DNA from: Nipponacmea schrenckii
Lineage: Eukaryota; Mollusca; Gastropoda; Lottiidae
DNA: 64,000 bases
Direction of reading: 5' to 3'
Assembly (NCBI GenBank): GCA_030562195.1
Contig: JAUJPP010000012.1
Location: 11,780,001 to 11,844,000, forward strand
The first letter of the stretch is position 1; each line of letters opens with the position of its first letter. The position numbers were made by a program, and so were the translations under genes. The notes below the pieces were generated by a model. It worked only from the letters and a program-made list of their open reading frames with translations, did not search any database and had not been told where the DNA came from. Shown in pieces: positions 34,926-46,180 of the stretch.

Positions 34926-36004
34926 GCAAAGTGGTGCTTAAAGAAATTATCTTGAGAAGGCCTGCTGTAAATAATTAATAGATATGATAGAAGAATAGAA
35001 TGAAAGTCATGAATCATTTCGCTGATACTGACCTTGCTTACTCTAGTACAAAATAAAACATGAATGAAAAAGATAGTAGTATCAGCGTTGTACGCAGAAT
35101 CAGAAAAGTTAGTGTACGGTTTTCTCAAGTTATTTCTTGAAGAAAGAAGTCCGAAACATCTACAATTTTAATAAATAATTTAATATCACCTAGTTGAGCC
35201 AATTTCTATAAGGCAATTAAAATGAAGCATAAGTGGTCAAGGAAACTTTTTTCCATATTACAGTGCTTGTTTGCGTACGACGGTTTACAAAAATAGTATT
35301 ACGTCAAAAGCAAATAGTTATGATGGCTGGAAATACGCCCGTACAATTTTTTCTTATATTTCTAAACATGTCTCTGCTAATAAGGTGAGATATTTTCTAT
35401 TCAGTTTTACAATTTTATCTAAAATCTATATTTGAGTTATTATGGAAGCCGGCTGCGGCCAAATCTGCTCTAAACCTCTTACCCACGAGAAAGCGAGGAA
35501 AAAATATGTGCGAATCTTATTTATTTAAATGTCTGAAACTGCCTAATTTTGAACTAAATTTTCGATTTTTACAACAAAAAAAGTTCTTATTTAGCCTTTA
35601 AATAACCGCATACTTTTCGTCAAGTTGATTAATTCTATATTATATATTTAGTCATATGTCAAATAAAATCAGTCCTAATTATCAGAGGGAGGCGCACCGA
35701 CACAGCCTACCCCACCCTTTCACCGCAAGGTATTTCGCAGCTTCCTTTAGCCCTGAGACATGTCCCTTTTAATAGCTTTTCTCTTAACTCTATATCTATA
35801 TATATGAGTTGTAGTTGGACTGTCGAGGTGACAAGACGTCTCCTGACTGAGCTCTCCATGGTCTGATGACCACTCTAGTGATATAGATTAAACAACGGAT
35901 ACTAAAATACATGTAGTCATTTTCCATAGTAAGGATATGGTTATTTTATTACTGGATTACTCAAAAGGTATGTCGATAAAAACATTCTTACGTCTGTTAT
36001 TGTA
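34926..36004. other. Unassigned sequence, possibly including LINE 5' UTR
   Basis: No supported gene. The end of this stretch, from about 35,690 (more G+C-rich), may be the 5' untranslated region of the LINE that starts coding at 36,005, but I cannot place its 5' end. Confidence 0.35.
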
Positions 36005-36790
36005 ATGGCGCAGATTTTGTTGCAATGTGGTGATATTGAAGTCAACCCTGGCCCACTTAGTACACGTCAAGGACAGATTTCAAAGACAGGAGAGATAGTA
36101 TATCCTACCAACGACAGCATTTCTGAATTGACATCCCTTGTCCATTCTCTGAGATCCGAAATATCTAACCTGAAATCAGCTATAACTGACTTGAAAGACG
36201 AGGTTAAAGAATTAAATTTGAAAGAGGAAGTTATCAAAATTCAAACAGATATGGAAACTTTAAAGGGGGACAGAGACAATTTCAAGGCAAAAATCGGAAC
36301 TCTTGATAATGCCTCAAAGCAAAAGAATTTGATATTGTATGGACTTAAAGAAATAACTGGCAATAGCGCTGAAGATTGTGAAAAGTCAGTACGAGAAATT
36401 TTAGTTAGTGAATTTGGTATTGTGAGAGCTCAAACGGATGACAATCTTGGTATTGAGCGATGTTACAGGTTGGGGCGAAAAAAGGCGAAATCTGCTAAAC
36501 CTAGACCAATTCTTATCATGTTGAATAGACTTAAAGATAGAGATATGATATTGCGTGAAACAAGGGTTCAATCGAAAACAAAAGCAAGTGAGATTAGGTT
36601 AGCTGAAGATTTCTCTCCCGAAATTCGCGAAATCAGAAAACAACTCATTCCCAAACTTATTAAAGCGAAAGAGGAAGGTTCAGTGAACGCGTCTCTGAGA
36701 GGTGATAAATTGATCATTGGAAGTGAAGTGTTCACTTATGATTTAATCTCAAAGGAGATCATTAAATTAAGTCAAAATACAAAACAGTAG
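36005..36790 (+). CDS. LINE ORF1 protein with N-terminal 2A-like motif
   Basis: The protein has 261 residues and is intact. Residues 9-17 read GDIEVNPGP, matching the D-x-E-x-N-P-G-P 2A consensus, preceded by the hydrophobic LLQC; such N-terminal 2A sequences are known in some LINEs. Residues about 38-95 form a heptad-rich coiled coil (ELTSLVHSLRSEISNLKSAI). From about 105 the chain resembles the RNA-binding part of L1-type ORF1 proteins (KQKNLILYGLKE, IERCYRLGRKK, PRPILIMLNRLKDRDMIL). It would bind element RNA. The frame ends in a single UAG (36788-36790), after which the same frame continues into ORF2. Confidence 0.85.
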   Translation: MAQILLQCGDIEVNPGPLSTRQGQISKTGEIVYPTNDSISELTSLVHSLRSEISNLKSAITDLKDEVKELNLKEEVIKIQTDMETLKGDRDNFKAKIGTLDNASKQKNLILYGLKEITGNSAEDCEKSVREILVSEFGIVRAQTDDNLGIERCYRLGRKKAKSAKPRPILIMLNRLKDRDMILRETRVQSKTKASEIRLAEDFSPEIREIRKQLIPKLIKAKEEGSVNASLRGDKLIIGSEVFTYDLISKEIIKLSQNTKQ

Positions 36791-39700
36791 CCATCAACAA
36801 AACCCGTTTCTCCCCAAATTCCGAGACAAATCAGTTCGAAGCCTGTTTCCGATGTTATCCGCTTTGTATCTTGGAACATTAATGGTCTTAAAACAAAATT
36901 AGCGGAGCCAGATTTTGTAGAATATTTACGAGGTTTTGACGTGATCAGCCTTTTAGAAACGTGGACGGGTAATAATCTTGACCTTAGCATTCACTTTCCA
37001 CATTTTAGATATGAAACTTGTATTCGTGGTAACGGTAAACAGAGAGGCGGAATTATCGTTCTCTATAAAAAATCTTTAATTCCTGGTATATCAAGAATAA
37101 AGAGAACAGTTAATGAATCAGTTTATCTAAAATTTGATAGCAATTTCTTTGGATTGGATAGAAACCTGATTTTTGGATTTGTGTATATTGCACCTGAAGG
37201 TTCTAAGATTCACGGTGACAAATGTGGATTTGATACCTTTGAAGAATTTATATATGATTTACACGAAGTTGATAACGAATCAAACCTGATCATCGTCGGT
37301 GATTTGAATGCGAGAACTGGTAACCAACAGGACTTTCTAATCGATGACACAACAAAATATTTACCAGGTTTAGATGATGCCGAATACTCTACTGATTCTT
37401 TTAGTCAAGAAAGAATATCTAAGGACAAAGAGACAAACAGTTACGGTATTAAACTTATATCCTTGTGTACAGTATTTAATATGCACATTGTGAATGGTCG
37501 AAGTGATGGTGACAAATTGGGTGAATTCACTTGTCTAAAGTACAACGGTGCAAGTGTAGTTGACTATCTTCTGGTGCCAACAGGTTTGTTTAAAAATATC
37601 AATAAATTTTCGATCGATCAACGCACAGAATCCGACCATCAGCCTTTAACTTTCGACTTCAGTGTCGACGCTTTTAAACCGCCAACCAATATCACAGAAA
37701 TTCCTAGGTTTCAATATACGAAATATAAATGGGATTCAAAACAAGGTGAAACATTTTATAGCAATATTTTGTCAAACATAGACACATTCTCAGTGAATTT
37801 TCACACAATTCTGAACGAAGATATCAACAATGCAGTCAATTCTTTTACAGATTTTATAAAATCATGTGCGCAATCAATGATTTGTGCTCCAAAACTAAAA
37901 ACAAACAAGGCTGCAACTCAACCTGATTGGTTCGACGAAGAATGTCATGCACAAAAAACAGTTAAGTATCAATTGTTAAATAAATTCAGGTTTCATAGCT
38001 CACCTTTCAACCTTACAGAATATAATCAAAGCTTCGCGAATTTAAATCGTTGTGTGTCAAGAAGAAATCTGCCCATAACGCCCGTATTTGTGATCAATTA
38101 TGCATGAATCTTAAAGACCCAAGTACTTTCTGGCAAACTGTCAAGAGCTATAGACCTAAAACACGGTTGTGTACTGAAATAACATTAAATGAATGGAAAG
38201 AGCACTTTAAAGGTGTCCTTAATCCTAATGCTAGGTCAGATGACGCCTTAAATACTGACAACATTCCTTCATCACCCCCGCAATTTTTAGATTCCATGGA
38301 TTGTCTCCTATCAGAAAAGCCCTCAAGCCAGCACAAGATTGTTATGGTCCCTTAGAAGGTTACGATTATCTAAATTCAGAAATTACTCATCAGGAAGTTG
38401 CCACATGTATCGTAAAAATTAAGGCAGGTACGGCTCCGGGTCCAGACGGCATTAGTGTAGATTTTTACAAGAAGTGTTTAATAACATTTGTGCCTTCCAT
38501 TACTGCTTTATTCAATAATATTGGAGTAGAAAGTTCCCCGATAGCGGGACAAATGCCCTGATATCTCCCTTACATAAGAAAGGTGATACACGTAATTGCT
38601 CCAATTACAGAGGAATATCCTTACTAGACTCGTTAGGTAAACTCTATAGCTCTGTATTTAACACACGTTTGAAGGAATGGTCGGAACTCGAAGACAAAAA
38701 TTGTGAGGAGCAAGCTGCTTATAGGGAAGGGTACTCAACTGCAGACCAGGGTCTTATTCAAAAATACTTGTCTAAAACTGGAGGTCGCTTTTATGTATTG
38801 TTTGTTGATTTTTCATCTGCATTCGATTTAGTTAATAGAAAAAAACTTCTTTATCTTTTGTTTAATCAAGGTGTACGTGGTAATATGCTAAAAGCACTCA
38901 AATCGATGTATAACTCAGTGAGTTCTTGTATCAAAATTGGCACTAATTTGTCTTCCTATTTTGAATGTTGCTCAGGAGTGCGCCAAGGGTGCATTCTTAG
39001 CCCACTCTTATTTTGCTTTTACATCAATCAGTTAATAGATTATATGAACACCAGTGGCACTAATGGCATCTTTATCAATCAATATTTGAAAGAAATATTA
39101 CTTTTATTATATGCAGACGACCTCAGTATTATATCTGACACTGTTGGCGACCTGCAAAGAAAAATTGCTTTTCTTGAAACATTTTGCTTAGATTTCGACC
39201 TAAAAGTGAACGTTTCCAAAACGAAAGTAGTTGTCTTTAGAAATGGTGGTGTTCTGAGAAAATATGAAAATTTCTATTTTAAGAGCAGGAAAATAGATTG
39301 TGTTTCTTATTACAATTATTTGGGCATATTATTTTCGTCTAGGTTATTTTGGAGTAAGGCTGTATCCACATTGTAAAAGCGAAAAAGTCTCTTATTCCAA
39401 TACAAGCCTTACTCCGGAAAACCAAGTCGAATTGTGTATCAATGAACTTCAAAATATTTGACAGTATTGTAAAACCGATATTATTATATGGAGCAGAAAT
39501 ATGGGGCTATGAATACAGGAAAGACATAGAATCTGTGCATTCGCAATTCTGTAAATTCACACTGCAAATTCACAAAAGTAGCTCTTCTGTTGGTGCAAAT
39601 TGGGAATGTGGTCGTTACGACCTTTCTGTCTGTTATATGCTTAAATGTATCAAATACTGGAATCGTCTCATTTCAATTCAAAATAATAGATTTCCGAGAC

Positions 39701-40759
39701 AAGTATACTTAATGTTAAAGGAGTTAGATTCTGTCGGAAGGATCACTTGGGCTACAAAAATGAGAACTCTGCTATGCTCTATTGGTTTCGGATATGTCTG
39801 GTATATGCAGGAGATAGGTAATCTAAAAGATTTCCTGTATATGATAAAAGTACGCCTCAGAGATATTAATATACAAGATTGGTCTGAAAATATAAATAAC
39901 AGTGAGAGTCTAAATGAATATTGTACATTCAAAATAAACTTATGTCAAGAAACATATCTATCTTCAAATATTCCAAAACACATTTGTAGAAACATAACTT
40001 TATTAAAGGGATAATATGCGTTAGAATACACTCGTCCTACGGCTTATATTTGTGTTTCATATTGACTATTAGTTAAATAAGTATGCATCCCACACTTTAC
40101 CAAATTTTAAAAAGCCACAATAAAAAAATATTCGGAATTAAAAAAAAAGTGAGCCAGCGACGATTCCATTCAGTTTGAGAATAAAAGCGTCTGGTAAATC
40201 AACGCTAAAGCATCATTGTGGAATTCAACAGTAGGGGTCAAGGACGCGTGAAAACCCACATGTTAGAGTTACTTCCCTTTATATTTACACGATTTGAAAA
40301 TCGCTTGATGATGGCTCAAGCGTTTTATGATCAACTACTTTATTTTGGGGATTTATCGGATTTTAGAGGGATTTTGATGTATAGGTAAGTCCACTGATGG
40401 ATATATACTGTTATTGTCCAAATTTGAGTGAACTTAAAATTTTATGTTCGTTCTAACGCCTATTATCCCTTTAAGACTAAACTTTATTTCCCTTGAATTG
40501 TAATTTATACCGCAGAAATCAAAGTAGCTCAGATAAATGTCCATTATGTCAAGTAGCCAAGGAAGATTTGTTTCATATTCTGTTAGAATGTAAAGCGTAT
40601 AGTCAATTAAGATCTTATCTCATACCAAATAAATTTACCGAATCCCTACCAAATCGACATATTTTTCGTACAATATGCAGCACATCTAACGTGGGTGATC
40701 TGAGATCTATTTCATCCTTTTTAGACCAGTCGATGATTCTACGGAAATCACTATTATAA
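36791..40759 (+). pseudogene. LINE ORF2: endonuclease and reverse transcriptase, broken
   Basis: Directly after the ORF1 stop, the same frame is open to 38107. It carries an APE-type endonuclease: IRFVSWNINGLKTKL (36,857 on), VISLLETW, LIIVGDLNARTGN, VVDYLLVP and ESDHQPL. A TG duplication near 38,055, a shift near 38,320 and another near 38,555 break the chain. RT motifs follow: GTAPGPDGISVDFYK, NYRGISLLDSLGKLY, VLFVDFSSAFDLVNRKKL, GVRQGCILSPLLF and catalytic YADD (39110-39121). Another shift follows at about 39,375. Beyond the MITE the frame resumes (NLYRRNQSSSDKCPLC ... FHILLEC), a C-terminal CCHC-like finger, ending at 40759. Confidence 0.85.
40007..40470. mobile_element. TTAA-flanked MITE inside LINE ORF2
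   Basis: The ends are agggataatatgcgttagaa and its near-perfect inverse ttctaacgcctattatccct, flanked by TTAA at 40003-40006 and 40471-40474. TTAA duplications point to the piggyBac or Kolobok superfamilies. There is no coding capacity. Removing it and one TTAA restores the LINE reading from NITLL to RLNFISL. Confidence 0.85.
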
Positions 40760-40987
40760 ATAATTATGTATTTATATTTGTAAATATTAGAATATTTATT
40801 CATTATCTACTTATGTATTTCATGTATATTATACCCGTTTCTTTATTATACTACATATTATGTATTTAAATTGTTACATATGCTGTACCTATGGATCAAT
40901 GATCCCAGTGCTGAATAAATGATTTTTATTATTATTATCATATGAGAAAAGTCGCCCATAGAAAAGAGATATACCGGCGTTTCAAGT

Positions 40988-41320
40988 TTGTTTATTATAA
41001 TCCTTAGTGAACGAATTGCCCACCTAGAAAAATTGTATGGTCCCTTCGCCTGTAGAAACTCCAGTAGATTCCACGCCATGGTCAAATTTAATCTGACCAA
41101 AGAAACTTCCTACCTTTCAAGCCTCTTTAGCTATAAACAGACGCCTTATTCTAGCATAAATTCAAAACTTGTGGTGCAAAAACCACGAATCAATTTGATT
41201 AAACAAAGTTTTAAATACAAAGAATCGATTTTATGGAATGGTCTAGACGAAAATATTAAATCAGCATCAGATTTTAAGACTTTTCGAAGGATGATTCTTG
41301 GTAATCTTTCATTAACATAA
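40988..41320 (+). pseudogene. LINE ORF2 C-terminal fragment
   Basis: About 110 codons: AHLEKLYGPFACRNSSRF, then INLIKQSFKYKESILWNGLD and SDFKTFRRMILGNL before the stop. The pattern of basic-aromatic residues, a-x-LWN-x-L and F-x-x-x-(L/I) is the usual LINE ORF2 C-terminus. RT and endonuclease are missing by 5' truncation. Confidence 0.7.
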
Positions 41321-41685
41321 GCATACTTCCTGTTACACGGGTATTCTTTTCACCAACTATAGGCTTACTTGCTGATGGCTATCTTAACAATTGTGTTTCT
41401 CCATGATTTAATGATTTAAGTAATTTATTAATTTTATTTTTCCCTTTCCCACAGGTATATCACCACCAACAATTCTATTTTGGCCTAACTTGAACCATTT
41501 TGAAAATCTAAATTACTACTGTCGGGGGATGAGTAAACATCCTTAAAGCTGGTCTTGAGCATGGACAAATCCTACCTCCCCCTCCATAGAAAATAAGAAC
41601 ATAAAATGGAGTAGGGTTGGGTAGCCCGCTCGCAGCACATGCACTGACGCTTTGGCAATTCTTTTTTTCTTTTTTCTTTTTCCTT

Positions 41686-41717
<32 letters not shown>

Positions 41718-41740
41718 TATGTATGTTTTGATGTCTGATC

Positions 41741-42200
41741 GGCTCATGCAGATGTACTTGTCTATTCCTTGGTTTTTGTGGTCATGTACTTGATCGCAGA
41801 ATGATGAATCTGCCCATTTTATACACATGTACTTGTGTATTTTAAAACTAATTGTACATTGAAATGATATATGGTATTTGCTGTCATGTACTTGATCGCC
41901 GGAAGATAAATCTGTCCATTATTTACACATGTAATTGTGTATTTTAAAATAAATTGTACGTTGAAATAATACGTGATTTTTTGCGGTCGTGTGCATGGCC
42001 GCGGGAACTATATATTACATCCATTTTATAAACTAATTGTAGGTTGAAAATCTGTCCATTCATGCACATGTACTTGTGTATTTTTAAACAAATTGTACGT
42101 GGAGTATTGTATATTTATTTTGTGGTCATGTACTTGATCGCCGGAACATATCTCTGTCCATTTGATACACATGTACTTGTGTATTTTTAGTATTTCAGAC
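41741..42200. repeat. Tandem repeats in LINE 3' UTR
   Basis: Units of roughly 95-130 bp share gtcatgtacttgatcgc, tctgtccatt and acacatgtacttgtgtattt. About four copies are present; two are also present in the inverted fragment at 50.7-50.95 kb. Confidence 0.75.
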
Positions 42201-42550
42201 GAATTGTATATTGAGATATTATGTATTTTCGATTTTTTTTTTTTTTTTTTTTCCAATGTATTGCCCCATGGGCTGAATGTGAGACAGGACCATGTCCTTG
42301 TGTATTGGGCCTAATTCTGACCCATGTAAAATAAAGAGTTTATTATTATTACTGTAGATCTTTTCTTTATTATGACGTAATACAATAAAAATACATAATA
42401 TAATAGTTTGACGTCACAAGCAATTATTCATTCTTGCTGAAAAGACGCTTTGGACACATTTCACAGAGACTTTTACAGATTTTCAAGGATTTTGAGTTGA
42501 TTATCTTATACAAAGTAGACGCCTTTATCAAAAAGCACTACCATTTAAAG

Positions 42551-43525
42551 ATGTCAAAGAAGTATATGTCAAGACCACCATACCCTTTTGGTGAGATACA
42601 GGAATATACAACACCGCCCATGACGGTTGAAGAATACCAGCACTACGAGAAGGAGTTTTTTGGTTTTCTTGATGTTGATAACCAACCAGTAGAGGAAGAC
42701 GTAGAGAATGGATTAATTCACAGATTTTTACAGTTTACTGTATTATCAAAGAAGTCTAAATGTTCTGGTAAGCTATCATTATATTTTATAGGTTCAAGTT
42801 TCTGTTATATATTTTTTAAAAACACGATATAGAAGCATGCCAAGCAAAATAACACACACCTACAGCAACAGTTAAGAACGTATTGTGACCCTTTCTAGAA
42901 AAATAAAGTTCATTTTCATCTACAAAAACTGGCAGAAAAGATCATTCCCCCAATCATCAAACTTTATAAATAAAAAGCATATCAAGTTACATCGAAATCA
43001 GATAAAATTGCACACCATGTTAGTGATATACAAGGCCATGAAAATATCGAGATCTAATGTTTGATTTTCTTTGTAGATAAAGTCCAAGAGATGAAGAGAC
43101 CTTCTAAATTGCGAGGTGGTGGGACTTGTGACGATTTTGACTCGAGGAGTAGAACATCTCCTACTACAGAACGTGTTCCAATTCGTGTATTAAAAGATCA
43201 CAAGTCTACACAAACTGAAGTCGTTGCTACTTCTGAACGAGAAGGTAAATCGTTTATAAGTGTACAATATAATTAGACTATAGACATACGCAATTATGTT
43301 CTAATGCTTATGATTTGGTACAATCAGATATCGGCTTGTCGGAACATTCATCATCTTTAATTCAAAATTAAGAAGTGCAGGCATCACAACAATTTTAGGG
43401 AAATATTAACTTTTTGATGAATATTCGGTTGTTTTTATTTTTCAGTTCGAACAATCAAGAAATCCAAAAGAGGATTTGTGAAACGTCTTCAACGATATTT
43501 CAAATGTCTGAAGACAGAGGTTTAA
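42551..43525 (+). CDS. Three-exon small gene, unknown function
   Basis: Exons 42551-42767, 43077-43244 and 43446-43525 join with both introns in phase 1, using donors ggtaagc and gtaaat and acceptors tttgtag and tttcag. The predicted protein has 154 residues. Exon 1 is Tyr/Pro-rich (MSKKYMSRPPYPFGEIQEYT, TVEEYQHYEKEFFGFLD). Exon 2 is Ser/Thr/Lys-rich (TTERVPIRVLKDHKSTQTEV). Exon 3 is a basic tail (IKKSKRGFVKRLQRYFKC). I chose the ATG at 42551; an upstream in-frame ATG at 42434 would add 39 residues. There is no signal peptide, membrane segment or known domain. A poly(A) signal lies at 43865. The last exon resembles that of the minus-strand gene at 28.8 kb in phase, size and charge. Confidence 0.65.
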
Positions 43526-43864
43526 TTATTAAATATCTTCTACAACAAAAGACGTTTCAGTAAAAATGGCCGGCAGTGATTGATGAACTTTCCTGGATCC
43601 ATATTGAAATCAATCGTGTGTGACGAATTGGCGATGTAAGTGAGGGTGTATGAATGTAAGAGTGAGTGTGAATGGCAAAGTATTTGTTAAATTTCATGTG
43701 TGTGTGTGTCTGAAAACCTGCATGAATGAGACTGTGTGTAATTGTATTATTGCTGAAATAGGGAGGGGGGGGGGTATTCCTCAAATACAATATGTATATC
43801 TTTATATTTATTATTATCTATTACATCAATATATTATATAAGATGTTATTTTTTAACATTTGGC

Positions 43865-43870
43865 AATAAA
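43865..43870 (+). terminator. Poly(A) signal AATAAA
   Basis: Canonical hexamer about 340 bases after the stop of the three-exon gene. Confidence 0.55.
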
Positions 43871-44251
43871 AAGTTTATATTTCGATCTTGTTTTTTTATG
43901 TAGATTCCGATTCCACTGATTTTCTAACAGTAAAATATTCTGTAAATATGGGTCACTGACATTTGTCATACAAATGGTTGAAAAGTCGATTTATTCTATG
44001 CATTTTTAATCACATAGATGTACCATATTATTATGATTCACCATGATAAAGACTCAAATTATATGTAACAAACGTTATAAGTTAGGAAATGGAATTTATT
44101 ATTTCAACATAATCTTGAAATCTTAGTACTAAATTCGTTTGACCAAACTGCTCGTTTACATCTGACATAAAAGATACTTCAACGGCTTCTAAAATGCTTC
44201 GCTCACATTGACTCTTGCTGCATAATTTCTATTCATGGTATCCAATTTCAT
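43871..44251. other. Unassigned sequence
   Basis: AT-rich region between convergent predicted coding ends; nothing supported. Confidence 0.35.
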
Positions 44252-44335
44252 TTATTTGAAAGGTGTACCTCTAGTTGGAGTGCCTCTAATTGGGGTGCCT
44301 CTCATGGGAGTGCTAGGGTTTAAATGATGATATTT
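44252..44335 (-). CDS. Possible terminal exon encoding RGTP repeats
   Basis: A 28-codon frame follows an acceptor-like caagctcag and reads KYHHLNPST, then PMRGTPIRGTPTRGTPFK and stop. The three R-G-T-P units come from a 15-bp imperfect tandem repeat. A last exon is plausible on size and phase, but no upstream exon could be linked. Family not recognised. Confidence 0.35.
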   Translation of the reverse strand, partial: KYHHLNPSTPMRGTPIRGTPTRGTPFK

Positions 44336-44377
44336 CTGAGCTTGATTCTTTATAGTAGTCATAGTAGTTATAGTACT

Positions 44378-44491
44378 TTCAGATTTACGGCACCCAATGC
44401 GCATGCGTTTTATAGCATTTTTCGGTGTATAAGTAATTAATATCCCCTTTTACATCTCTATTTCCTTGGCATCGGGTGCCGTAAATCTGAA
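44378..44491. repeat. Short inverted repeat (MITE-like)
   Basis: Perfect 18-bp arms ttcagatttacggcaccc and inverse (44378-44395, 44474-44491), with 78 bp between. The flanks share gtac, a possible target duplication. A diverged half copy (cagatttacagcaccta) follows at about 44,599. Confidence 0.7.
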
Positions 44492-44956
44492 TGTACTACG
44501 AAGCAATTCATAAATCTACTACTTTTAATTAACTTGAAATAAAACGTTCAGTCAATGCGCATGGGGTAGATTTGAAGCAGGGTATAGTTATTATACAGAT
44601 TTACAGCACCTACCTTTAAATCTAAATGTAAGCAATTAGATTTCAAAACACCTACGTCTACCTTGGGATTGATTCGAGTTAAAAGTTAAGAAAACTGGCA
44701 AAACTGTGCATTCAATATACAAAACTACAAAATATAAACCTGCCAATATCGATTTGATAAGGAAAATATTGAATTTTGGACCAAATTTTTTTTTTTTTTT
44801 TTTTTGTCTTTTTTGGCTAAAATCGATTTGTCGGGGCCGAGGGATACCAGAAATTCGAATCAAACTTGTTTCCTGCATTTTGGCGAAAAACCAGAGGCAA
44901 AAAACGGGGTTGAAATAGTCCAAAAAGTTGAAAATTTACCAAACGTTGGGGGGCTG

Positions 44957-45061
44957 TCACTCTGGAACCAATAAAGATACAGCATTTCGGTTTACTGTGC
45001 CATGTAAAGGACAACTCTCTAGCACATTTAGTTTGTCCACAGTGACGGTTTTCGCAAAGGC
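44957..45061 (-). CDS. Possible terminal exon, unknown
   Basis: After an acceptor-like ggctttttcag, one frame reads AFAKTVTVDKLNVLESCPLH, then GTVNRNAVSLLVPE and stop (35 codons). A second frame over the same bases is open longer and cysteine-rich (GLCENRHCGQTKC), so the reading frame is undecided. No partner exon or known family. Confidence 0.3.
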   Translation of the reverse strand, partial: AFAKTVTVDKLNVLESCPLHGTVNRNAVSLLVPE

Positions 45062-45426
45062 CTGAAAAAGCCAAAAACACTAAAAAAAAAAATTTAAATT
45101 AGACTGTATATTGTATTGGCAAGAGACAATTGCTTTCAGACTGAAATTTATTATAAGTACCTATCAAGTATCAGTTTTGGGGTGAAAAATATATTTATAT
45201 ATGAAATAAAGATTGAGGGAGCAAATATAAAGTTTTTGAACGTTACAAGAGCTTATGTTCCCTCTCTGAAATAAGTTGGTTTTGTCTAATCAGAGGCAAC
45301 TAGTATAAGCTATATGACTGTTGAGTTTATAAGACACAACAATGATACTCTGAGAAAATTTTGCTTTGATCAAAGATAAAAACAGAAAAACATTCATTTA
45401 AAGATTTTCTTTAATATGAAAAAATT

Positions 45427-46180
45427 TATATGTACAAATTAGTAAACAGAAATAATATTGTCACTTTGTCACAAGGTAAATTGATCACAGCAATTTGGAC
45501 ATAAGGTCAAAAAGTATGTTGATTCCGATAATTTGGTTACAAGGTTAATTGATAAGAGTAATTTCGTTAAAAAAAGTAAGTTGATCAGAATTATTCGGCT
45601 ATAAAATAAATTGATGACAATTATTTGGTAACAAGGTTTTAATTCACATTAGTGTACCTATTTGCAGAGATAAGGATAATTAAAGGTTCAGTCAGAATAT
45701 GGTTACAAGACTCAAAGTCAGTGTCTACAAAATATATCAGAAACAACAAGCACATGGACAGACAGCTAGGTAATTATTTTCATACCTTACTTAATATTTA
45801 TAAGGGTCTTGTGAGAATAAAATTACAAAAGAATGCATTTGTGATCCGTAAATGGCTAAATGCCAATTTACTGTGATGCACTGATCAAATAATGTTAGCC
45901 ATGGATAAATGAAATTTATGACCAAATTATAATAAATACTTTTTTATTCAGTAGCCAGAGAGTACAGAATAATTTGCCTGTTGGCCATTCAACATGGACA
46001 AAACCAAGGACAATTTAACAGTCTTTCCATGTTACTGATTTTCTGTCACCAATTTTCTTGTCAGTAACTACGCTTACCTTTGTGTTGTTGAAGAAGCAAA
46101 CAAACAATAATCACATATCATATCACTAAACTAATTTTCTCTCAACAACATATTGTTGTGTTGTTGATACTCTTTGCCTG
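45427..46180. repeat. Duplicated segment, copy 2, left part
   Basis: Matches 32122-32660. It contains an extra 215 bp at about 45,711-45,925 that is absent from copy 1. It is interrupted at 46,181 by a LINE and resumes at 49,543. Confidence 0.75.

Larger units (their letters stand above)
36005..40940 (+). mobile_element. Two-ORF LINE with 2A-like motif; ORF2 damaged
   Basis: A non-LTR retrotransposon on the + strand: ORF1 (36005-36790), ORF2 with endonuclease, RT and a C-terminal Cys-rich finger (36791-40759), then a 3' UTR ending in a (TTA)n tail at about 40,926-40,938. A MITE (40007-40470) interrupts ORF2. The 5' limit is not visible. The organisation fits the Jockey/I-like part of the LINE tree; I cannot name the clade without a tree. 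Confidence 0.85.
40941..42352 (+). mobile_element. 5'-truncated LINE, 3' end with ORF2 tail and (TTA)n
   Basis: It joins the tail of the preceding LINE directly. It holds the last part of an ORF2 (to 41320) and a long 3' UTR ending in gtattgggcctaattctgac...cccatgtaaaataaag and (TTA)n. The same 3' end occurs inverted at 50605-50955, so this is a dispersed family. Confidence 0.8.
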
